Source: Acidobacteriota bacterium (GTDB lineage Bacteria; Acidobacteriota; Blastocatellia; RBC074). From it: 52,856 nucleotides of DNA. Numbering within the stretch: the stretch's first letter is position 1; each line of letters starts with the position of its first letter. Shown one piece after another: positions 38,018-51,191 of the stretch. The notes below the pieces were generated by a model that made no database searches, had not been told where the DNA came from, and saw nothing but the letters and a program-made list of their open reading frames with translations. Where the stretch lies: positions 1 to 52,856 of the forward strand of contig JAJVID010000044.1 of assembly GCA_022072205.1 (NCBI GenBank), given 5' to 3'. A program made the position numbers and the translations under genes.

Positions 38018-39825
38018 ATCAACAACGAATCTCCTTCCATAGCCGGCCCTCTGGGAACGCCCAGGGCCTCAAGAATTGTCGGGGCCATATCCAGCAAGCG
38101 CGCCTTCTCGCCATTGAACTCGCGGTTCATAAACAGCACGCCGGGAACCAGGCAGGGATCAATGATGTGATCGCCGCACCACCGCTTCACGTTATCTTCA
38201 AAGTAACCTTCGGGCGCGCCTCCGAGCGCCGTTCCCCACGACACGCGATAGCCTTCGGCGAAATTGACCAGCAAGTCCGGCGATTCGTGGGCATAAGCGC
38301 CGGAGTAAATTTGTTCGCGCGTCGCCACACTGCTGATGGCGGCCTTGCCTAAAGCTAAATCAGTAAGATTGGTGAGTCCATCGGCGATGGCGGATTTCAG
38401 AGACTCAGTCTCGCTCGCCTCGACGATGCCTTTCTCTTCCCGTCCTTTGAGGTTCAGGTAAATTCCGCCCAAACCCAACGCGTAAGCTTTGGTGCGGCTC
38501 CAATCCACGCCGTGAAAGAAATCGCCTGCGTCCGCTCCCGGCCTGATGCCGGAGTGGTATGCGAGCAGGCCCTGATCGTGCAGCCAGGTGTTGAGGTGGA
38601 CTCCTCGCTCGAAGCTGTTCATCCCATGATCGCTGAGCGCAATCATCAGCGTCTCGTCGTCGGCGTAATCGAGCGCCTTCCCGACTGCCGCGTCGCACGC
38701 GCGGTATTGATCTTCGATGATGCGCGTCATCTCCGCATCACTACGCTGCCAGAACATGTGCTGCACGCGGTCCGGCGTGTCGAACAGGCAAAAGAACAAA
38801 CCTTCTTCCATCCGATCCAGTTCGTGCAGCATCATCCGCTCGCGTTCGCGCAACACGCCCTGACACTGTTCCAGGTACGCGGACTCGTCCAGCCGCCCGT
38901 TGTTGAACCCGGTGTGATCCTCGACCATTCCGGTCGTGTAGAAAGTCCCTACCTCCTGCGCTAACTCGCCTGCGTATTCCGGAGGAGAGCTGATCGGGAA
39001 GAGCGGCGCGTCCGCGTCGAAATTGATCGGCGAGGCGTAGAGTTCAAACACCGGTTCCATCTGAACCAGATGAAACCGCGCCTGACCGCGCACAGATTGC
39101 AGCAGCCCGGTCTTGAATTTCACCTTCAGCCAATCGCTCCACTGCCCTTCTTTGACTTCAAGCGTCTTCGGCTGGCCTTCGGAGCGAATGACGATCTTTT
39201 TCGCCGACGGCTCGACGTGAATCGTGATGTCGAACTGAAAATCGGATCGCGTCTTGGGATTGCGCGGGCCGATCAGATGAGTCCTGATCACGCCGCTTCC
39301 GTCAACACTCACCCGCAACACGTTCTCGCTCTCCTGCGCCGCGACGTCGCCGTTCGACGTGTAGAAAGTGGAAGTCCCCAAACCGCCGCGCAAATCCGGC
39401 ACGCCCATTCCAGCCAGCATCCGTCCCTTGATGTTGTCCGGCGGATAACAACACGGACAACGCACGATGGTTGACGGGATTCCCGCGTTTGAAAGCAACT
39501 CCCAGATCGGAACGCCTCGCCGCAGGTTGACCGCTTTTGGCGGCAGATAAGCGTTCTTCTGCTCGTAGCGGCTCATTGACAGATCGGGCAGATATGTCCT
39601 GGGATCGCGGCGAATGAAATCGAAAATGCCGTGCCCGCCCGGATTCAATCCCGTCGCAAAAGTAGACCACGCGACCGGAGTCTGAGCCGGATAGGTCGTC
39701 TGCACGCGCGAGAAGCCGCCGCGCGCTCTGAGCTTGGCCAAGTTGGGCAACGCTCCCGCCGCCAACATCGGCTCGACGATCTTAGGCTCAAAGCCATCAA
39801 GCCCGATCACCACGACCTTCTTCAT
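38014..39825 (-). CDS. Alkaline-phosphatase-superfamily protein (second paralogue)
   Basis: A 603-residue enzyme of the same branch as its neighbour: metal Asp10 in VVVIGLDGFEPKIVEPML, nucleophile Thr49 in YPAQTPVAWSTFATG, then GGHGIFDFIRRDP and IALSDHGMNSFERGVHLN. The middle (about 185-260) carries an extra beta-rich insert (VRVSVDGSGVIRTHLIG, FDITIHVEPSAKKIVI). GGAGCG precedes the start. It is coupled on both sides by four-base overlaps, to the mini membrane protein upstream and to the second phosphatase downstream. Two diverged copies in one operon suggest a heterodimer or two-step trimming. Activity is inferred. Confidence 0.82.
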   Translation of the reverse strand: MKKVVVIGLDGFEPKIVEPMLAAGALPNLAKLRARGGFSRVQTTYPAQTPVAWSTFATGLNPGGHGIFDFIRRDPRTYLPDLSMSRYEQKNAYLPPKAVNLRRGVPIWELLSNAGIPSTIVRCPCCYPPDNIKGRMLAGMGVPDLRGGLGTSTFYTSNGDVAAQESENVLRVSVDGSGVIRTHLIGPRNPKTRSDFQFDITIHVEPSAKKIVIRSEGQPKTLEVKEGQWSDWLKVKFKTGLLQSVRGQARFHLVQMEPVFELYASPINFDADAPLFPISSPPEYAGELAQEVGTFYTTGMVEDHTGFNNGRLDESAYLEQCQGVLRERERMMLHELDRMEEGLFFCLFDTPDRVQHMFWQRSDAEMTRIIEDQYRACDAAVGKALDYADDETLMIALSDHGMNSFERGVHLNTWLHDQGLLAYHSGIRPGADAGDFFHGVDWSRTKAYALGLGGIYLNLKGREEKGIVEASETESLKSAIADGLTNLTDLALGKAAISSVATREQIYSGAYAHESPDLLVNFAEGYRVSWGTALGGAPEGYFEDNVKRWCGDHIIDPCLVPGVLFMNREFNGEKARLLDMAPTILEALGVPRGPAMEGDSLLI

Positions 39826-40064
39826 GCCTCTCGCTCCTGCGGCTGTTGGTCATCAGCCGGCGCTCGATTGGCGGCTATGTCCGCCGGCTTTTTGGCGAGA
39901 GGCTGCGATTTTCTGAAAGCGTTATTCCACGCCCTCCGCGCCAGCGTCATCAGCCTGCGCCACCACATCAGCAAAAAGCCGATGACGGCGCCGACAATCG
40001 AGAGCATTGGCAGTATCTGGTCAGGGCCGGAGTAAAGCAGGGCTAGAACCATCGGGTTTATCAT
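39822..40064 (-). CDS. Small single-pass membrane protein coupled to the phosphatases
   Basis: An 80-residue protein: one helix at about 14-33 (LPMLSIVGAVIGFLLMWWRR), preceded by a short MINPMVLALLYSGPDQI segment and followed by a charged tail (AFRKSQPLAKKPADIAANR). ATG 40064 is supported by AAGGA ten bases upstream; TTG 40085 is an alternative. The four-base overlap with the 603-residue gene makes it the first gene of this unit. Not recognised as a known family. Its location suggests it anchors or regulates the phosphatases at the membrane. Confidence 0.6.
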   Translation of the reverse strand: MINPMVLALLYSGPDQILPMLSIVGAVIGFLLMWWRRLMTLARRAWNNAFRKSQPLAKKPADIAANRAPADDQQPQEREA

Positions 40065-40128
40065 CACTGTGGATTCCTTCCTCAATTGAATTTGGAGTGG
40101 CGCGAACGGGGTGGGGCATTATCAACTG

Positions 40129-40200
40129 TCAACTATGAACTATCAATTGTTTATTCATCGTGGTCCCGCCTGCTGAAAACAATTGATAGTTCATAGTTGA
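40129..40200. repeat. Perfect inverted repeat, 24-base arms
   Basis: Arms 40129-40152 and 40177-40200 are exact complements around a 24-base loop. The core is AACTATGAACTATCAATTGT. It lies between the sat-cysC stop (40237) and the mini membrane protein start (40064), and would form a strong hairpin ending the sat-cysC transcript. There is no long T-run after it on the minus strand. Confidence 0.85.
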
Positions 40201-40236
40201 TGGTTGCGACGCTGCGCCAATCTTTTGCGCTTCGAT

Positions 40237-42967
<2,731 letters not shown>

Positions 42968-42971
<4 letters not shown>

Positions 42972-45130
42972 TCACTCGAAATCCGCTGCAAAAGTTCGCG
43001 CGCAGGTAATGGCCCTTCGACGATTTTGAAACCGCCGCCAGTGATCGTAGGCCCATCAATGATCCACACCGGACGGTCGGCATAGGCTCTGAGCGCCTGA
43101 ATGCGGACTTCCGGGCTGCGATCCCAGGCGTAAACGGGCGCGTCGGCTTGCAGATCGAGCGGATTGTAGATGGCAGCCGAAGCGTAATCGGGATGCCGCT
43201 CGCCGCGAATCAGCGCCAGGCTTTTTCCGAATCCGTGTTCGCGCGCGAGGCTGCGGATGTCGGGGCGCATTCGCAGATAGTGATGATATTTATCAATCGC
43301 CCGCCAGGGAAAATAATTGACCAGAGTCATCGCGCACAGCGACAGAACCAGGGCGATGACTCTGGGGCCCTGGTCATCGAGCATCCGTTCCAAAAGTTGA
43401 ATCCCGCGAGCTGTCAGCGCCACACAGGGAATCAGCATGAGGTACCAGTAACGCGCTCCGAAATCAGGGCCGCCGCTGAACCAGTAGAAAGCATGCGCGA
43501 TAAAGATCGCTGCAATCGTCGCCAGCATCAGATAATCACTGCCACGCACGGCTTTGGCGAAGATCAGCAGCGCGATGAAGACCAGCGAGCCTGCGCTCCA
43601 GCCGAGCAACTCGAAGTTGATCGAAGTCAGGTTGAGATTGGCGTTGACCAGAACATCTCGCAGTCCGTGCCCCGGATAAGGATCGAGTTCCCAACCCCAC
43701 CCGCGCTCCGGGCCGAATCCGAGCGCGTTGGCTTTCGGGCCGTAATATTTGTCGGTGTAAGCCATGATCGGGAACGTGGTCGGGCTGCCGGTGAGCGCTT
43801 TGTTGTAAGGCATAACCGCAACGCCAACGGCGACGCAGCCCAGCGCGAAAGCCGCGATACCGGAAAACCTCAACCGCTTCCCGCCGACGCCGATGACCCA
43901 GAGTCCGATCAGCACCGCCACGACCAATCCCTCCAACGGCCTGATCAAACTGACTGCGCCGGTCGCCACTCCGCTCAACGCGGCCCACACGCTTCGGCTG
44001 GTTCGTCTGGCTCGAATGACCGCCACAGCGGCGAGCAGCGCGCAGGTCAGCGTGAAGGTGTGGGTCATAAAATTCATGGCCATAAAGACGTGCCAGGGCG
44101 AGACGCATAACAGTAAAGTCACCAGTCGAGCCGTGCGGCGATCATAAAGTTCGCGCGTGAAAGCGAAAGCCAGCAGAACATTCAAACCCGCAAGCGCAGG
44201 GTTGACCAGCCACGGAACTCCGCACAAGACGCCCAACGCCAGCGCCACAGGCCAGCCCGGCGGCACAGGGCAGAACCAGCGATCCGCTTCGTAGTTCATC
44301 AAATCAATGTCGAACGCTGCGGGAACCGGCGGCGCAGGCAAACTCAACTTGCCTTCAGCCAGATAACGGGCGTGATAAAGATAAACAACCTCGTCGGGAA
44401 TGTGCGGGTGGCGCTCGTAAGAAAAGTAGCTCAACAAAGCGGCTGCCGATGTCACCCAAACGGCGGCCAGCATAGCGAAACGATCTACGCCTCTCGTCTC
44501 ATCCTTTCCTTCTCCTCCGAAAAAGCCTTCGATCCTCAGCTTCAATCGGGTCACGACATCATCCGGCAGAGCGAACGCGGCAAGCGCGACGTTGGCCAGA
44601 TTGACAGCCTGCGCAAACGCCGCAAAAGGCAGTTCCATCAAGTAAACACGAACGTCGCGCGAGACTGTCGCGCTGGTCACGAAGAAAACGATCACTATGC
44701 CCGCAATCTGCCAGACTTTGAAATTGCGTCCCAGCCACGCGCGAATGCTCGGCCAGTGAGTTCTCAACCCCGCCAACACAAGCGCGGTTTGGATGACGAG
44801 TAAAACGAGCAGCCAGGGCGCCGTTTCGAGCAAACGCGGGAGCGGACGGTAATGCTGGTATCTGATCAACTGGCCCGCGTCTATCGTCTGCAATACGACG
44901 GCTTGCCCGACTGTGGCCAGAGCCAGCCACGCGGCGGTCTTCTTCCAGGGCTTCGACGCCGCGTATCCGAGAAAGATCAACGCCGCGCCAGCCGCCACTG
45001 GCAGGCAATATCCGCCGCGCAGAAATCCTTCGGCGTCACGAAAGCGCGAATCCGCGTGCGCCCAGGCGAAGAATGCCGCCGCCGTTATCCAGCAAACGAG
45101 TTGTAACAATCGAAGCCGCAGAGCGATCAC
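42968..45130 (-). CDS. Glycosyltransferase family 39-type membrane protein
   Basis: A 720-residue membrane protein with about 13 helices and a C-terminal soluble part. The acidic motif is HPHIPDEVVYLYHARYLAEG in the first large loop, the D-E pair that GT39/ArnT-like GT-C enzymes use for the lipid-linked donor. WFCPVPPGWPVALALG and PWHVFMAMNFMTHTF follow. It probably transfers a sugar from a polyprenyl phosphate on the periplasmic side. The start is GTG 45130, sharing GTGA with the stop of the next gene upstream, so they are coupled. Confidence 0.8.
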
Positions 45131-47268
45131 TTGACGTTTATAACCACCGGGTTGGCCTGCTTGCCATCCACCGACAGAAACACGCTGACTTCGCCACGCC
45201 CGGCCAGGCTTCGCGGCAAACGCACGGTGACTTGATCGAGGCCGACGTATTCCGCCAGTCCGAGCGCATGGAGCACTGGCGCATCAACAGCATTCGCGCC
45301 ATTCGCATCGCCTATCTTGACTGACACCATCGGCAGCCCGCCGTTAAACCGGATTCCGGTTCCGTAAAGAATCAGAAACACCTGATCGGTGGCGTTTCCC
45401 AAATCCGGCCCGAGATCAATCGGAAGCGGGATGAACTTGCCTTGCGCGGCGTCGAACTTGATGGTCGGCTCGAAACTCTGCGAAGAGTCCGGCTTGACGC
45501 GCAACGCGACCGCCGCCGCCGCTCCGGCGCCTGAGCTGTTTGCGGAGAACAGTCCCGGAACGACCCGCGCGATAGTCGCCGATCTGATCGCCGTGATGTT
45601 CGCTCCGTTCACCACAACCACCTTGGCAGGCCCGCGCGACGTGCCGGACGGGATTTGATAATTGATCTGTTGTGGTGAAACGAAAAGAAGCGGGGCCGGT
45701 CGCTCAACGCCCAGAGCGTCGGTGACCTTGACCGCCGCCCCGGCCAGCGAAGTCGGCAGCGGAGTCGCCGTCGCCGCAACAGTCGCGGGAGCCAGATTTT
45801 TGCCGAAAGACGCAACCAGCGATTCGGACGCCAGTTCGGCGCTCCGATAGCTGGCCGCCGAGATGTTCACCAGCGGAGCGCAATTGACGCTCTTCGCGTA
45901 AATCGTGATCACGCCCGCCGCCGGAATCGCAGCCTGCAACGGCTGGCCTGCGGCGATGGTCACGTCCGGACTGTCAATGTCGTATTGCGCTTCGGTTGTG
46001 TATTTCACGCCGTAAGTGGCGGCTGGCAGTCCCTGAATTGAAAACGACCCGCCGCTGGCGGCTTTGACCACGACAACCTGTTTGCAGTCGGCGTTGACGA
46101 AGGCCAGCGGCTCAAACGCTGTGTCACTGCTCGTAGCCAGGATTCGCACTGCGCCGCTTCTGACGTATTTGAAGTATTGGCGCAAATACCGGGTACGGCT
46201 GCCGAGGTTGACAATCGGGCGGTTCGGATCGCTGTCGTCAATCACGTAATATTTGCCGCCGTCGTCAATCCCGCTACTTTTCAGCCAGGCTATCGTGAAC
46301 TGCGCCCACGAGGAATCTCTGCCCAGCGTCAGGTCTTTGTGCAAATCGTTGTAGTTCGCCCCGATCAATTCCAGATGCGCTGTTTGAATCCCGTACTGGA
46401 TAGCCCGGCTCCCAATGGTTTGCAGCGTGGCGTCCGACACGCCGCCGTAGCGGTGGTATGACAAATCGGTCAGGTAATCGGCGGCGCCGGGAATCTGAAT
46501 GGCTTGATCGAAGAGAGGAACCGCGTTGGCCATGTTCGTGGTCGAGGGAGCGATGAAAGCGGGATGAAAACCATTGGCCTTCAGGCGATTGCCTGTGGCC
46601 GCAATCGCCTGGCCGATCTGCGCGCCGCTCCAGCCTGCGTTATCGGCTTCCAGAACTATTTCGATGGAGTCGGGCGTCCATCCGTACTTATCTCGCAGGT
46701 GCAGAAAAGTGGCGAGCATGAACTCGGCATACTCTTCCGGGTAATTTTTGTGCTCGAAGGCCGAGGGGCCGAAATCAACGTAGTTCAGGTTTACGTAAAG
46801 CTTCTCCCCTCTGGCCTCGAGCCGTTGTTTGATCGGCAAAATCACGGTGTCAACCGAATAATCCAAACTTCCGAAATGGAACCCGGCGGGATTGATCACA
46901 AAAGGATCATTGTTGTCGTTGATGATCTCGTACCAGTGTTTTTTCCACTCCTCACGCGAAATCTGGCCGTTGAAATACTGGGTGAAATAATCACCCGTGT
47001 TTTCCACGCCGTTTGTAATCTCCAACCGGATGCGGTTGATGCCCAGATCGTTGACCGTCAGATCGTACAAAGTGTCTTTATACTTCGGGAATATATCTCT
47101 GAACGTCAACTGCCCGGCCTGAGCGGTCGCTTCCCAGCCGCCTATGGTTTGAAACATGACTTCAGGGCTTAGTGTGATGACCGCTTGTTGCGGAACAGTC
47201 GAAGCGCAGGCCAACAAAACCAACAATGGAAATAAGAGCGACAGAACCAGTTTTCTACTTGCTACCAT
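45127..47268 (-). CDS. Lipoprotein with GH30-like domain and C-terminal TIGR03437 domain
   Basis: A 713-residue secreted protein. The N-terminus is a lipoprotein signal (SLLFPLLVLLACAS, lipobox LLAC). Residues ~35-490 look like a GH30-type glycoside hydrolase: FQTIGGWEATAQAG, then NDLGINRIRLEITNGVEN, acid/base Glu in EIVLEADNAGW and probable nucleophile Glu in THLELIGANYNDLH-like ground (AHLELIGANY). The last ~200 residues (KNLAPATVAATATPLP, FVSPQQINYQIPSGTS, LYGTGIRFNGG) are the TIGR03437 domain, an Acidobacteria-expanded surface-adhesion-like module. ATG 47268 is well supported by AGGAGG. It is coupled to the GT39 gene. Confidence 0.8.
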   Translation of the reverse strand: MVASRKLVLSLLFPLLVLLACASTVPQQAVITLSPEVMFQTIGGWEATAQAGQLTFRDIFPKYKDTLYDLTVNDLGINRIRLEITNGVENTGDYFTQYFNGQISREEWKKHWYEIINDNNDPFVINPAGFHFGSLDYSVDTVILPIKQRLEARGEKLYVNLNYVDFGPSAFEHKNYPEEYAEFMLATFLHLRDKYGWTPDSIEIVLEADNAGWSGAQIGQAIAATGNRLKANGFHPAFIAPSTTNMANAVPLFDQAIQIPGAADYLTDLSYHRYGGVSDATLQTIGSRAIQYGIQTAHLELIGANYNDLHKDLTLGRDSSWAQFTIAWLKSSGIDDGGKYYVIDDSDPNRPIVNLGSRTRYLRQYFKYVRSGAVRILATSSDTAFEPLAFVNADCKQVVVVKAASGGSFSIQGLPAATYGVKYTTEAQYDIDSPDVTIAAGQPLQAAIPAAGVITIYAKSVNCAPLVNISAASYRSAELASESLVASFGKNLAPATVAATATPLPTSLAGAAVKVTDALGVERPAPLLFVSPQQINYQIPSGTSRGPAKVVVVNGANITAIRSATIARVVPGLFSANSSGAGAAAAVALRVKPDSSQSFEPTIKFDAAQGKFIPLPIDLGPDLGNATDQVFLILYGTGIRFNGGLPMVSVKIGDANGANAVDAPVLHALGLAEYVGLDQVTVRLPRSLAGRGEVSVFLSVDGKQANPVVINVK

Positions 47269-47306
47269 ATCTGACTTTCCTCCTCTTCTCGTGGGAGCAT
47301 CTTTTC

Positions 47307-48797
47307 TCAATCCTCGACGACGTGCTTTGCGAATTGCTCCCGGTAATCCAGCCATCTGTTTGAATCGAACGCGCCCGAATGCCCCAAACACTCGACCGCC
47401 GCGTAAGCCATCGCCAGCGCGTGATGCGTGTTGTCGTGAGCGAACAAGCCCTGGCGCCCGAATGTCAGCACATCATCCAGGCTCGACACCCATTCATCCA
47501 GTTTGGCGAAAGCTTCCTCGTAACCCCGGTGATAAATCGGATATGCGAACGCCAGCCGTTTAGTCGCCACCTGCAAGACCTTCGATTGAATCGGCAGCCC
47601 GCAGCGTGACAGCGAAGCGCGGACGAGATCGGCCAATTCTTCATCCGGCGCCCGCCAAACTTCATCGCCAACCGCGCACGGTAATTCACCGCACAAAACG
47701 GTGCTATCAACAGGCTCAGCCGCCGCGCTGTAATTCTTCGGCTCCGACAATCGCGTCAACCGGACTTCCGCTTCCGGAAAATAATGCGCGTCGAATTCGG
47801 TAAATTGCGGCTGGGCCAGAACCAGATAGATCAATACCATCGCCCGGTACTTGATTCGACGCCCCGCCTCGATCACTTCAGGCGGAGCAGGCGGATTGAC
47901 GATGCGCGCCAGCGTCGTGATCGGAATCGTAGACCAGACGTGATCGGCTTCCAATTCGCAGACCTCGCCGCCGCATTCAATTTCAACGCGATGCGGCGAG
48001 CCGAGTCGAAGCTGGCGAACAGTCGCGCCCAATCGGATGTCAGCGCCCGCCGCGCGCGCGGCGTCCGCAATCGCGCGGCTGATCTGCCCGAAACCGCGTC
48101 GAGGGTAGAAGAATCGTCCGGCCCCCGGCGGCTCGAAACCCGGAACGCTGTTCAAGACTTTGCGAACCATCTTCGCCAGCGATCCGGCTGAAACGCGGCG
48201 GCGGGCCTGTATCACGGACAATTCCTCCGGCTGAGCGCCCCAGATTTTCGCGGCGTACGGGAAATAGAAGTCGCGGCAGATCGTGCGCCCCAGGCTGCTC
48301 TCCAACACGCTCGCAAAAGTCTCAGGCCCCGCGCCGTTCGCGTGCGGAACGACTTTGCGCAGCGTGTCCTGAGCCACTCCGAATCCGAACGACAGAGGCA
48401 ACCCGAACATCAGGTCGAGTGGCTTGAGCGGAAAATGTATCCACTGCCCGCGCAACCTGATTCGCCCGTGACGCGGGCGGTCGAGTAGATCGTCGCGCAG
48501 CAACTCTCTCAGATCAGCCAGAATCTCCGGCTCGCAGGCCGGATGCAGACGATGGCTGCCGTAATCAACTGACAAACCGCCGAGATCGAAGCTGCCTGAA
48601 TTGCCGCCCACATCATCGCGTTGTTCGATGACGATGGCGTCGGCTTTGCCTCGTTTCGCCAATTGCCAGGCCGCGCCGAGTCCTGCCGGGCCTGCGCCGA
48701 GGATAACCACACGCGGTCGCGCGGAGGTTGTTGTTGAAATGATCTGATCGGTTTGAAAGTTCACGATGAGGACAGTCAGAGTTGATAGCTTGCTCAA
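47307..48797 (-). CDS. FAD-dependent oxidoreductase, amine-oxidase/UDP-galactopyranose-mutase-like
   Basis: A 496-residue flavoprotein. [18 protein letters not shown] is the dinucleotide site, followed by [16 protein letters not shown] and [16 protein letters not shown]. The central part ([32 protein letters not shown]) and [16 protein letters not shown] resemble protoporphyrinogen oxidase/UGM-type proteins that often sit in glycan loci. The C-terminal FAD contacts ([13 protein letters not shown]) are seen. The start is uncertain: TTG 48797 or GTG 48764, no ATG with a ribosome site. It could isomerise a sugar ring or oxidise a lipid-linked glycan. It follows the ICMT-like gene with a gap of 11 bases. 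Confidence 0.82.
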   Translation of the reverse strand: MSKLSTLTVLIVNFQTDQIISTTTSARPRVVILGAGPAGLGAAWQLAKRGKADAIVIEQRDDVGGNSGSFDLGGLSVDYGSHRLHPACEPEILADLRELLRDDLLDRPRHGRIRLRGQWIHFPLKPLDLMFGLPLSFGFGVAQDTLRKVVPHANGAGPETFASVLESSLGRTICRDFYFPYAAKIWGAQPEELSVIQARRRVSAGSLAKMVRKVLNSVPGFEPPGAGRFFYPRRGFGQISRAIADAARAAGADIRLGATVRQLRLGSPHRVEIECGGEVCELEADHVWSTIPITTLARIVNPPAPPEVIEAGRRIKYRAMVLIYLVLAQPQFTEFDAHYFPEAEVRLTRLSEPKNYSAAAEPVDSTVLCGELPCAVGDEVWRAPDEELADLVRASLSRCGLPIQSKVLQVATKRLAFAYPIYHRGYEEAFAKLDEWVSSLDDVLTFGRQGLFAHDNTHHALAMAYAAVECLGHSGAFDSNRWLDYREQFAKHVVED

Positions 48798-48808
48798 TCT
48801 TCTGCGCT

Positions 48809-49378
48809 TTAGACTATGAAGGGAATGAAGCGCTTCGTCTGCACGCAGTATGCGTCATAGCCGGGTAGCGATTCCGCCAGCATCCGCTCTTCGCGCACCG
48901 CCTTCCACAAAACAACCGGAGCCAGTAGTCCGACCGCCAGCGCCAGCCACGAATTCAAACTCAGTTCGAGACCCGCGAGCAGCAGCAGGTCGCCGACATA
49001 AATTGGATGGCGGATGTACCGGTAGAGGCCGCGCGAGACGACGGCTTGATTGCGCAATACCTGCGCCGTTTCGATGTCCGACCAGCTATCGCCAAGCTGG
49101 ATGCGTCCGAGCAGGGCGACGATCAAGCCAGCCGTGTAGATCAAAACTCCGGCGACGCGCAGCCAGAACGGCGAAGACGAGATCGGCAAAATCTCCGGCG
49201 CCATCGTCTGCGCCACGACTCCGAGCAGAATCGCAACCTTGACGCCTTTGACCAGTCTGAGGCTCAAGGGCTGAGGCGCCCGTTTAGCCGCGCCGCCGGA
49301 AGACCGCCGTTTGAGCGCCTCCCAGAGGGCTTTATGAACAACCAGCCCCGCCAGCAGATAGATTCGCAACCAGATCAT
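48809..49378 (-). CDS. ICMT/PEMT-like membrane methyltransferase
   Basis: A 189-residue membrane protein with about five helices and the conserved tail of isoprenylcysteine carboxyl methyltransferases and related phospholipid methyltransferases: [19 protein letters not shown] then [22 protein letters not shown]. The RHP-x-Y and E-E-x-x-L parts bind SAM and the substrate. In a glycan cluster the likely target is a lipid or polyprenyl carrier, not a CAAX protein, but that is inference. It begins one base after the GT2 stop and is thus in one operon with it. Confidence 0.85.
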   Translation of the reverse strand: MIWLRIYLLAGLVVHKALWEALKRRSSGGAAKRAPQPLSLRLVKGVKVAILLGVVAQTMAPEILPISSSPFWLRVAGVLIYTAGLIVALLGRIQLGDSWSDIETAQVLRNQAVVSRGLYRYIRHPIYVGDLLLLAGLELSLNSWLALAVGLLAPVVLWKAVREERMLAESLPGYDAYCVQTKRFIPFIV

Positions 49379-49379
49379 T

Positions 49380-50342
49380 TCAATTTCTTCTCGTCAGCGG
49401 ATGATCTTCAGACTCAATCGCCTGAGCCTCATATTCCAGTTCCACATACTCTTTCAATTGCACGCCCGCGACCGCATTCGGGTTGAAGCGGCCCATGCGC
49501 GTCGCGATGGCGTCGCCCAACATTCCGATCAGGACGAGCAGCAGCGCGCTCAAAAACGCCAGGATCGCCGAAGCGGAGATGTTCGGATCGTGCATCAGGT
49601 CAATTGACATCTTGACCACGCCATAAGCCAGGCACGCCAGCGCGATCGGCAGAAAGACCCGCAGCGGACGGAAGAGCATAGCCATTCTCAAGATCAGAAT
49701 CGCAAAACTGCCCGCGTCCCACGGCACGATCTTCGATTTGCCTTTCCGCTTATGGTAATCAATCGGAATGTAGGAGACCGCGTAGTTGTCACAGAGCATC
49801 GCCAGCGTGATCGTCGTCGTAAAGCTGAATTGGTTCGGGAGAATCGGGAAATACTGCATCGCCATGTCGCGGCGAAAGACGCGCAAGCCGCTGTTCAAAT
49901 CGGGAATCCGCGAACCGGAGACGTAATCCGCCAAACGCCGCAGAACCCATTTGGCCGGAAGCCGGACGAACGGGATATGCACCTCTTTGCCGATGCGAGC
50001 GCCGACGACCATATCGGCGCGCTCCAACTCTTCGAGCATCGCGGGCAGATATTTCGATGGATATGTGCCGTCGGAATCAATAATCGCAATCACATCGTGA
50101 GTGGCGGCGGTGATGCCGGTCTTGAGCGCGGCCCCGTAACCGCGATTGCGGCGGTGTTGCAGCACGCGCGCGCCCGCCGATTGCGCCGCGCGCGCCGTCC
50201 CGTCGGTCGAGCCATCATCAACCACGATGACTTCCGTGCGGTAGCCATGCTGCTCCAACAATTCGCGCGCCGCGCGCGTCACTTGCTGTATCGCCAACTC
50301 TTCATTGAAAGCTGGAATAATCAGGCTTACAGATTTGATCAT
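49380..50342 (-). CDS. Glycosyltransferase family 2 with C-terminal membrane helices
   Basis: A 320-residue GT2: [54 protein letters not shown] (D-x-D) and [18 protein letters not shown], like DPM/ArnC-type polyprenyl-phosphate glycosyltransferases. The C-terminal third has two helices ([32 protein letters not shown]). It would make a polyprenyl-phosphate sugar on the cytoplasmic face for the GT39-type proteins. The start ATG 50342 has no strong ribosome site. Nine bases lie between its start and the upstream methyltransferase stop. Confidence 0.9.
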   Translation of the reverse strand: MIKSVSLIIPAFNEELAIQQVTRAARELLEQHGYRTEVIVVDDGSTDGTARAAQSAGARVLQHRRNRGYGAALKTGITAATHDVIAIIDSDGTYPSKYLPAMLEELERADMVVGARIGKEVHIPFVRLPAKWVLRRLADYVSGSRIPDLNSGLRVFRRDMAMQYFPILPNQFSFTTTITLAMLCDNYAVSYIPIDYHKRKGKSKIVPWDAGSFAILILRMAMLFRPLRVFLPIALACLAYGVVKMSIDLMHDPNISASAILAFLSALLLVLIGMLGDAIATRMGRFNPNAVAGVQLKEYVELEYEAQAIESEDHPLTRRN

Positions 50343-50351
50343 ATTTCATCG

Positions 50352-51191
50352 TTATAAAGACAAAGCCTTTCTACATTTTGCGAAGATCATAAAACCGAAT
50401 CTCTTATCCAGAAACCTGTGGAGCCAATTGGGAATTCGAAATGGAAGCGAGCGCGCCGGGAAAAAATGAAAGAAGATATCTTCCGTCTCAAAATGCCGCG
50501 AAAGCATTTGCCTGAATTCGCTCCTGGAGTACGCCTTTCCTATCGGATTCCGGGCGCCGTCATACAACCTCACGATTTCATTTATATCATCCGCGCCATA
50601 GATGTTTTCCCTTCCTCTACCCTTCATCCCGGCGCCGAACGCGAGGAGAACTCTAGCCGCGTATCTGAGGATGGGCCAGGAGCGCAGGAAAAGATTTTTG
50701 TAGTAAACAGAGATCAGTGCAGTCCCGCCTGGTCGCAGGACGCGGGCTATTTCGCGGACACAGGCTTCCGTGTCCGGAGTGTGATGAATGACACCCTGAC
50801 AATTGACGTGCGAAAAAGAACAGTCCTCGAACGACAGCCGCTCTGCATTTTGAAGACTGGTTTCTATCTCCACTCCATAAATGATGGCTCTCTTCCGTGT
50901 CAGCAAAATAGCGTTCTGTGTTAAATCAGCGGCGATGATTTTTTTTACGCCGTTCCTCGCCAGCTCTATAGTCCAAAATCCGGGGCCACAACCGAGATCA
51001 AGCGCTTTTTCCCTGTTTGAGCCATCCGGAAATATTCTGGAATCTATCCGCCCGGCGAAGCAGTCCTGCTCGTAAACAAAGCTATGTTCTTCGAAGAATT
51101 CTCTGCTACCTGTGGGAAAGCTCGATTCTCCAGCGAAAAGAGGATTCGCCTCCCAGAAAGCCCTGACATCATCAATTTTCTTTTCCTGCAT
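50352..51191 (-). CDS. Class I SAM-dependent methyltransferase
   Basis: A 279-residue methyltransferase: N-terminal [17 protein letters not shown], motif [20 protein letters not shown], motif [31 protein letters not shown] and [15 protein letters not shown]. The remaining 130 residues are specific, with a basic C-terminus. ATG 51191 is taken, as the longer frame overlaps the upstream GT39 gene by over 100 bases; at 51191 it overlaps by 20. The base composition looks more AT-rich than the neighbours, perhaps a transferred gene. Substrate probably a glycan or lipid of this locus. Confidence 0.88.
   Translation of the reverse strand: MQEKKIDDVRAFWEANPLFAGESSFPTGSREFFEEHSFVYEQDCFAGRIDSRIFPDGSNREKALDLGCGPGFWTIELARNGVKKIIAADLTQNAILLTRKRAIIYGVEIETSLQNAERLSFEDCSFSHVNCQGVIHHTPDTEACVREIARVLRPGGTALISVYYKNLFLRSWPILRYAARVLLAFGAGMKGRGRENIYGADDINEIVRLYDGARNPIGKAYSRSEFRQMLSRHFETEDIFFHFFPARSLPFRIPNWLHRFLDKRFGFMIFAKCRKALSL

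Noticed and set aside
43148..44110. Plus-strand frame of 320 codons opposite the GT39 gene
   Set aside because: Antisense shadow of a membrane protein; composition is Arg/Gln-rich without hydrophobic core.
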